Origin: Liriodendron chinense
Lineage: Eukaryota > Streptophyta > Magnoliopsida > Magnoliales > Magnoliaceae
Assembly (NCBI GenBank): GCA_003013855.2
Contig: PVNU02002857.1
Span: 186,001-250,000 of the forward strand
Length of the DNA stretch: 64,000 bases
Direction: 5' to 3'
In this document: positions 57,348-64,000 of the stretch, in pieces
Numbering within the stretch: position 1 is the stretch's first letter
Layout: each line of letters starts with the position of its first letter
The notes under the pieces: generated by a model
Seen by the model: the letters and a program-made list of their open reading frames with translations, nothing else
The model's database searches: none
Told to the model about the DNA's origin: nothing
Made by a program: the position numbers and the translations under genes

Positions 57348-59557
57348 CGTTCACTCCCCAAGTGTAGGGTTGCGAAGTAGTAATAATTCGGAAAGACCGA
57401 GTATCGTTCCCACAGAGATTTATGAATGGGTATTCTCAGAATTTGTCTAAAATAAATAGTAATTAAGATCCTATTAAGAACTAAAGCTAGAAAATAGTGA
57501 TTTGGGTTTAAACAGTGAATGTGTAAGGTAATATCAATCTAAAAAGGCACTAGAGCGCCAAGGATCCACTTTTGACAAGTTTCAATGCATCAACACAACT
57601 AGGTCTCTCATAACTCAATCAGAATTGAATTCATATCTCTATCCGATCGGAATATAGAGCAGTTTAATCAGCAATTATCCAAAACAAGTGCTTATTCATT
57701 GATTTGATTCCCACAATAATACTCAGGCCTTGGGCACACTCAATTGTGTAGGCCAAGCCTCTTTCCAATCTAGTTGAGATTCACAACCATAGCTTTCATC
57801 AAATCCTGTCACTAGACTTGATTACAACTAATGATTAGAACTCTAATTAAATCAAAATCAATCAGCAAACAGCTATTTCAAATTATAATAAAAAGATAAG
57901 AACTTTAGTTGAATGAGTTCCCACATGAAAATCAGGCCATTGCATACAAGGTAATCAAAGAATCTACCATGCCCGGAGTCGATGATAGATCAATGAATTA
58001 CACAAGCATAAACAATGCTCAGAAGGTAAGCTACCAAGCTTAGAATCACTAAGAATCACATGAGCCCGGAGTCATCAAGAGATCAAAGTAAACCAAACTA
58101 GTACTTGATTCAAACTCATATTGAACTACAATTCTTCAATTAAAACATAAAAGGAAACCTAGGTTGCATCAATCCATCAAAAACTAATCAAAAGCTTCAC
58201 CTCTTAGCCCTAGCTAAGAGGTTTTAGTTCATCTCTAACATCCTTGAACTAGAAGCCTCTAAAGACATAAAAATAACTAAAACAGGAAGAAAACTAAGAA
58301 ACTCGAAGTAGAATCCGTCTCCCAAGCAATCCCCACGTCCTAGCATGCTTTGGTATGAAGGGAAGAAGTCCTTTTATAGTTTGGAGGTGTCCATTACGCA
58401 AGAAACTTCTAGATTGCGCGTAAACTTACGCACTTGCGCAGAGAAATTCGGCGCCCAGAATAGAAACCTTGCTGTTTACGCATGTCCGACCGGTCGCACG
58501 ACCGGTCTGAGCCTGTGGACGACCGGTCGCACGACCGGTCTCAAAACTGCATAATCTGTCCAGAGAGTTTTTGTGCTTCTGGACTACTCTCGACCGGTCT
58601 GGCGACCGGTCTAAGAGGAGAAAAAAAACAGTCCAAAAAATACACTTAAGACCTGTCTGTCGACCGGTCTGGCGACCGGTCTATAGATAGGTCTAAGAAC
58701 AAAATTTCAGTTTTTCTTCTTTATCTCTTCTCTTTCTTTCTTGCTTCTTTCTTCCACCTTTTGGCACTTGTTCTATTGATCTTCAATGCATATAAAGTGA
58801 CTCTTTTAACCATGAATTGGTGAAGTCTCTTTCTCATTCCTACAATCACAAATCCATACATTAGATTAGTCTTTAAATCATGAAACGCATGCATAATGAG
58901 TAATGAATTGGGGTTAGAATATGCACAATTAAGAGCTCAACACACCCCCCAACCAGCATTTTGCTAGTCCCGAGCAAAACATGCGTGAAACAAGTTTCAT
59001 TCTCCAAAACACAACTCTTCTTTAGAAACTATTCTTCTATACATTCCAAAACACACAAGCGTAAAAATCAGAGAAATTAGGTGATAGAGGTTGAAACCTT
59101 AAACTCTCAGAACATAATAAGTGTTTATATGAAATTCCCGCTGTTTGATTGATAAATAGAAGAACTTGAACAAATTCAACCTAGTGTGCATAGTGAAAGT
59201 TCATCCCATGAATTTTCGGGATTATCTTCTTCATAAATCAACTAAACTATAGATCTCAAGGTGTATAGAGCAACAACAAGCCTATGACAGGAATTTGCCT
59301 TACCGTCCTTCCGACGGCTTTCACACTACGTCCCATTTCCGGCTTTGGTTACGGGTAGACCATTCCCCGGTTGGTAGTAGGTAGCCCTAATCGGAAGTTT
59401 CCACCATTTTTCCATCATTCCCAATTTCATCCTTCCTTTCCTTTTTCTTTTACATTAGATAGGATTTTTAGAAATCTATATCTTTTGTTATTTTCCCATG
59501 GACAAGGATGGACAAAGTACCCCGGCTTGGTTTCTCAATACCTTAAATCAAGGTCTA
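57348..59557 (-). mobile_element. Athila-like element H: 3' LTR and 3' region
   Basis: LTR 58942-57348 (TGTTGAGCTC to GTGAAC; the last A is mutated), 1595 bp and closely similar to C. TATAAAA at 58378-58372, dyad cluster at 58487-58690. The polypurine tract GGTTGGGGGGTG directly precedes it (58954-58943). 58955-59557 is the 3' untranslated part, matching D (35495-36090, including "ccttccgacggctttcacac"). The body is then cut by a CACTA element. AACCC at 57343-57347 is the expected target duplication. Confidence 0.88.
58487..58690. repeat. Dyad cluster in U3 of the H LTR
   Basis: Units of the form GACCGGTCGCACGACCGGTC and GACCGGTCTGGCGACCGGTC, inverted repeats with a short spacer. They correspond to the D array with different spacers; the C LTR (13790-13990) has decayed copies. 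Confidence 0.85.
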
Positions 59558-60094
59558 CACTACCAGAAAAATGACTTTCCCCGACGGTCTAAAACTGTCG
59601 GCAAAGGCCTTCGCCGACGGCTTTTGGCCGTCGGACGGGCCGTCGGAAAGGGGGCGTCGGCGTTGCTTTGCGACGGCTTTGAGCCGTCGGAATTTCCGAC
59701 GGCTATAAACCGTCGGTCGACCGTCGGAAGGCCATCGCAAATACCGACGGTTAAAAGCCGTCGGCGTTTCTTTTCCATATGAAAAAAAATAGCCATCAGC
59801 ATTTAAGCATAAAACAGCTATAATTCTCTTATAGATTGACCATCGATATTAGAAAAATGTGCTCAGGAAGCAATCATTTTTCCGAGCACGTTTATCTCCT
59901 AACATCAACAATCGATTCATAAGACTGCGCATCAGCTATCTACTATTGTGGCCATTACCTTAAACGCCGAGGAAAATGAAAATAAATGAACATGATATAA
60001 AAGGGATTTATAAGGAGATGAAAAGAAATTTCTATGCAGTAGATTCATTTTATAGGATAAACAATCTATAACCACCATTATTTTGCCTTTGATG
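59558..60094 (+). mobile_element. Left end of a CACTA (En/Spm-type) DNA transposon
   Basis: CACTACCAGAAAAATGACT is a CACTA terminal repeat. It is followed by a subterminal region (59577-59770) of some fourteen CCGACGG/CCGTCGG words in both orientations, as expected for transposase binding. No matching right end is in the window, so the element may extend past 64000. It inserted in the 3' region of H. Confidence 0.8.
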
Positions 60095-60113
60095 CACTAC
60101 AAGAAAAATAATC
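60095..60113 (+). mobile_element. Second CACTA-type terminus
   Basis: CACTACAAGAAAAATAATC fits the canonical CACTA end, in the same orientation as the one at 59558 but without CCGACGG subterminal repeats. It may be the end of a second, nested element of another family. No right end seen. Confidence 0.5.
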
Positions 60114-62070
60114 AAGCAATAGAGAATCTAAAAGAGGAAAGTGATATTTACACCCTCTTTTTAATGTAGTACTAGTGTAGTACGATACGAGAGGTACAAT
60201 AATCTAACACAGAGAGTAGAAAATGGGACGTAGTGTAAAAACTAGCTCCAAAATTCATGAGCAATTAGTTCCACAACATATCAAACTAGAACAAGGCTAT
60301 ATGATGAAATGGAATAGCAAACCAAGTAAAACCCAATTTGTAACTCATAAAAAAAAATTCAGTATCAAATACCATTGGAAGAAGGCAAATTTCATTTGTT
60401 GCATTGGACGTCCATACAGGTACTTGTGAGATACTTCAATTTTCAGCTAATCAACTTGAAAGAATCATCAATATTCTAGGTCAATTGATTGCATTAGTTG
60501 TTTGTTATGGTCAGCCACAAAATTTGCTCCTACATTTTCTAAAATGGAAAGGTGAAGTAAAGTTTCATGACCCTACCAGTTATGAAGCTTAGATCTTGAG
60601 CATTCTAGCCTTCCAAGTCAAATAATCCAGAAAGCAAAGTAAGTTTTCAGATTAACTTCACATCAGCTATAGAGGTTTAGGCAATTCCCTATATGCATGT
60701 ACCAGGGCCACTGTTAAAACTCTTTATGTATTTATAAAGTAGACGTGGAAACTCTTCCACAAAAACTGGATAAAAAGAAGAGGCCAGAAAAAACAATAGA
60801 CTCCAATTAATTTTCTAGACCAATTATAGCCTATTCTGTTTCTCAACTTCCACCATCTCTACATCTATTTCTTACTTCACCTCCATTAGACAAACAATGC
60901 TCAAATCTGGCAGCCAAAAATCAAATTGTCCCCAAAAAACAAAATCTATTATATGATTGAAGGCATACCATGAGTGCAACCATCCCAACATCAAGAAGTG
61001 AGAGTGGCCCGGTTCTGTAAAGTCATGAATACAGCTGATTGTGCCAAATGCCCACGATCCTATTAAAATCAAAGGATAGTAACTCTTAACTGTTTAATGT
61101 CTATGAAAAGAATAGAGTGTATTTTAGACAATAAGGAGTGGAGCATTTCCAACTATTTTAGATAATGTCTTAAGGAAAGCACTGTACTCAAAAAAATCTA
61201 ACAAGACATTATCTGCACGAAAAGATGAGGAAAAACAGGTCATCTCATAGCCATCTATTACTTGTTGATAGGGCCATTGTTGCTTGCAATGTCTTCTTCA
61301 TATTTACCACTGGTCTAGGAGTTACAAATTAATGACACGTTCAATTCATGTCGGGACCGAAATATTAATTGAGGTTATTTTTCATCGGATCAAATCTTCT
61401 CATAAGAAGTTATTTCTTTCAGACATTTCTCCACATCAAAATAGATACGTAAAAAAAATACTAGCAAAACCAATTTTAAACATAAAAAATACATTAATTA
61501 GAGAGTTAGGATTTTTCCATTCAACAATTTCCACGCCATGAGCAATTGATGCTTACACTCACCAGGCAAATGACCTAGAACAGAACCCATAAGGCATGTG
61601 TGAGGCATCCTACCTGTCCAACAGGTGCTTCCATCATGATTATTAGACATGCCAAGGTCACGCTGATCCAATAATCTGGTGGGTCCAAACACGCTCTAGT
61701 GTATGAGTTCATGCCCAATGAATCACTTGGGAACTTGATCTGATGAATCCTATCAACATTCACTACTTAAGGTCCATGAATCACACACTAAAACATCTCT
61801 AATGCATAAGCTTGGCTCCTTTCCGTTCAACTACTCACAGAGAAACAGTTGCTGAATTTTCAAAAATACCATGGGAGAGCATGACCAATAAATTTCAAAT
61901 ATTGGAGAATATAAAACTTAGTTAACTAGACATTAAGTTAAAAATCAATAACATCATTCAATGCATGTAGAATTTCAAAGGCATACCAATTGACCTTTAA
62001 AGGAAAATCTGATAAGATCATGGGAATGTTTAACAAGAATTATAGGACGTGTATTAAGAGGAACAAGAGC
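60114..62070. other. CACTA interior, no recognisable gene
   Basis: AT-rich. Two frames (60404-60592 on +, 61072-60872 on -) have protein-like composition but match nothing I know. Could hold further captured fragments. Confidence 0.35.
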
Positions 62071-62079
62071 ACACCTGTC

Positions 62080-62150
62080 TCATGATGGGGTCAGATGGAA
62101 TGTTCTGAATTTCTGGTTCCTGCATTTCCTTTACTGGTAAAGAAAAAAAC
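62080..62150 (-). pseudogene. Captured exon of HOP/STI1 (Hsp70-Hsp90 organising protein)
   Basis: Minus strand: acceptor CTTTACCAG at about 62140, then a frame reading VKEMQEPEIQNIPSDPIMRQ, and donor CAG|GTGTGC. This closely resembles the start of the C-terminal STI1/DP domain of plant HOP co-chaperones (DPEIQNIL-DPxMRQ). It is a single exon and the next HOP exon is not seen. It directly follows the WNK fragment, so the two genes were joined here. A short match, hence moderate confidence. Confidence 0.6.
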
Positions 62151-62154
62151 ACAA

Positions 62155-62428
62155 GTATAGATCAACAAGTTCATTGTATTCCTCTTTATAAAGCTCTGGA
62201 GCAATGAATTCGGGTGTACCTGTGAAAACAAGTGTAAGACCAAAATGGGTATGTGTCACAAACTAGTGCACTCAAACTACAAGACAAGTTCCATACTTAC
62301 CAATGACACTACGAGTAGTAGCTTGCTGCATAACAATGGCCAACCTAAGATCTCCTATTTTGACTTCCCTATGGTTTCCATTAACAAAAACATTGTCACA
62401 TTTTAAATCTCGGTGAAGAATAGGTGGG
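62155..62428 (-). pseudogene. Captured WNK-type kinase fragment, two exons
   Basis: Exon 62428-62301 reads PPILHRDLKCDNVFVNG, then HREVKIGDLRLAIVMQQ: the catalytic loop and activation-segment start of a plant WNK kinase, but with GDLR where the family has GDLG (Mg-binding loop). Intron 62300-62220 (81 bp, GTAAGT...CACAG) joins in phase to GTPEFIAPELYKEEYNELVDLY. The match stops at about 62155, before the rest of the kinase domain. No N-terminal kinase exon (with the catalytic Lys) is found upstream; a GT/GA microsatellite abuts instead. A gene fragment, not a working kinase. Confidence 0.8.

Positions 62429-62498
<70 letters not shown>
62429..62498. repeat. (GT)n-(GA)n microsatellite
   Basis: About 38 bp of GT then 32 bp of GA, directly next to the WNK exon. 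Confidence 0.95.
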
Positions 62499-63680
62499 AA
62501 TTTTATCAAAGCAATTGCAATTCATTGTACAACAAAATTGGCCCTAATTCAGCAGAAAATTCAAATTAAAAAAATCTGTTTTGAAGATTACCGGCCCATG
62601 TTTTAATTCAGCAAAACAACCATAAATAACTTCCAACAGTCCGCATTCAATGTCAATTTGGCTAGACTAATGAGTGGACGGGTCTCATTTTTCAGCTAGG
62701 TCATCGATACAGCAGGGCCCAACTGATGAACAGGTTGGATGTCCCTCACATGTGCATATTCGAAAGCATGGCAACGTGCACAGGTGCGTGGGGGGTTCAG
62801 TAAGACTCCAATTTTTATTTTTATTTTTTGTTCGAATTTTTGTATTAATTAGCAAATATGCAAACCAGAAATTTGATCCTCTGGCTGTGTGATGGATGAC
62901 ATGTAGGCACTTAGAAATTACTTTAAAATAAAATAATGTGTCATGAAGTGGGCATGCACTGTGAATAGATTTAGATAATGGAACATGTTTCTTCAATAAG
63001 AGAATAGAGATCCAAATGACCCATTCTTTCATTGACAATGAAAGAACACTGAACAAGAAAATGGAAAATTCAAATATACGAGATTTATCGTATACAGCAA
63101 TCACTTCAAATAAGTAAATCATACCATAAAAAACCAGAAGCATATGTGCAAATGATCTTTTATAAAAGAAAAAGCACAAAATCTAAACAATAACAAGCAG
63201 AAGCAACCAAAATATCCAGTACACCAACCACAAACGTAAGAACTTTTCTTTTATGGGTATTGTTCGAGTTCCCTGCAATTCAAAACAAAAAGAAAAAAAG
63301 AAAAAAAAATCTACAAATTTCATCATACATTCATAGTTTCATACATACCAACCACAAGTTATATGTTCATCACAAATAAAAAGTAGAGAACAAATCATAC
63401 CTCAAATCAAGTAAGAAGAAGGTGGGGACATGAAACGAGAAAAGATCATAGCCTTTTCAATAGTCTCCATCAAACCCCACTTCCCATTTACCACAATCCA
63501 ACACCTAAGGAAAAAAAAAAGGAACTGTAGAACCATCCATCAAAACCCAACAACTAGAAAGACCTAAATAAGAAAAGAAAAAAAAACATAAAATGCAAGA
63601 GGCATTAAAAAAAAGATCAGTCACTTTCCAAACTATTGTTATTGTTGTTGTGGTTGTTGTATGTTATAGTCAAAAATAGC
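62499..63680. other. AT-rich sequence without a recognisable gene
   Basis: A 164-codon frame on the minus strand (63179-62685) has random composition and no family match. Nothing else to report. Confidence 0.4.
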
Positions 63681-63890
63681 GAAGATACTCCGATCTCGCG
63701 AGCACCTCTATCCGACTATCGAGAACGTCTGTTCGCGACTCGCATATTCTGAAGATACTCCGATCTCGCGAGCACCTCTATCCGACTACCGAGAACGTCT
63801 GTTCGCGACTCGTATATTCTGATGATGCGCCAACCCCGCGAGCACGTCTATCCGACTATCGAGATCGTCTGTTCGCGACTCGCATATTAG
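63681..63890. repeat. Three tandem copies of a 70-bp CG-rich unit
   Basis: Units start at 63681, 63751 and 63821. They share "tatccgacta" and "gtctgttcgcgactcg". The third is more diverged. The array contrasts sharply with the AT-rich surroundings and continues into CG-rich sequence to the window end; it may be the border of another element. Confidence 0.9.
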
Positions 63891-64000
63891 GAAAAACGAT
63901 GCTCGATTACCAAAGCTTCGAGAAGTTGTATTTTCCCTGCGAGCATACCTTCTCACAAGTCGTTGAAAGGTATCGTACCTAAATGAACGGCCACTTGGAT

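Noticed and set aside
12658..58942. C LTR and H LTR as the two ends of one large element
   Set aside because: Both are on the minus strand, but the LTR with a primer site (5') is on the left and the one with a polypurine tract (3') is on the right, the reverse of what one element needs.
62685..63179. 164-codon minus frame
   Set aside because: No family match, random composition, no promoter or splice context.

Overview
This window is plant heterochromatin: almost all of it is retrotransposons inserted into one another. I see no ordinary host gene, rRNA or tRNA. Many "gggcccac"-type intergenic words, Tat/Ogre, Athila and Copia elements and CACTA/hAT DNA transposons point to a flowering plant with a large genome. 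A magnoliid is my guess, at low confidence and from sequence style only. Letters A to J are my own labels.

Layout. (1) 1-12496: 3' part of a Tat/Ogre-like element B on +, with its 3' LTR at 10943-12496. It carries two spliced genes on the opposite strand: a plant-mobile-domain (PMD) gene at 3267-4765 and a PMD/DUF7745-like gene at 409-2315. (2) 12502-14235: 5' end of an Athila-like element C on -, into which B inserted. (3) 14236-15798 and 28719-29498: pieces of one older sequence J, probably an LTR starting TGTAACACC, split by element A. (4) 15799-28713: complete Tat/Ogre-like element A on - (TSD CCATC). It encodes only Gag plus a protease remnant and contains a hAT MITE. A and B are close relatives lying head to head. 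(5) 29499-34059 and 43726-45720: decayed Athila-like element E on -, split by (6) 34060-43720: a complete, young Athila-like element D on - (TSD GGTAA) with one uninterrupted 1742-codon gag-pol. (7) 45721-48367: short, stop-ridden Copia element F on +, into whose 5' LTR E inserted. (8) 49116-57347: decayed Tat element G on -, with an antisense gene on + whose middle third is inverted. G is split by a solo Athila-type LTR (54376-56451, TSD GAGGC) and cut at 57348 by Athila-like element H. (9) 59558 to the end: CACTA ends. Inside them lie exon fragments of two unrelated host genes, a WNK kinase and the HOP/STI1 co-chaperone.

How it works together. Only D looks able to make all its own proteins (Gag, protease, reverse transcriptase, RNase H, integrase). 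A keeps LTRs, primer site, polypurine tract and promoter but has lost pol, so it would depend on a helper. Both LTR families carry arrays of short palindromic motifs just upstream of their TATA boxes: TGAGTCA in A/B, and GACCGGTC dyads in the Athila-like group. The Tat elements carry extra genes transcribed against the element from their own TATA boxes. The nesting order reads oldest to youngest as F, then E, then J and D, then A and C, then B; and separately G, then solo LTR and H, then CACTA.
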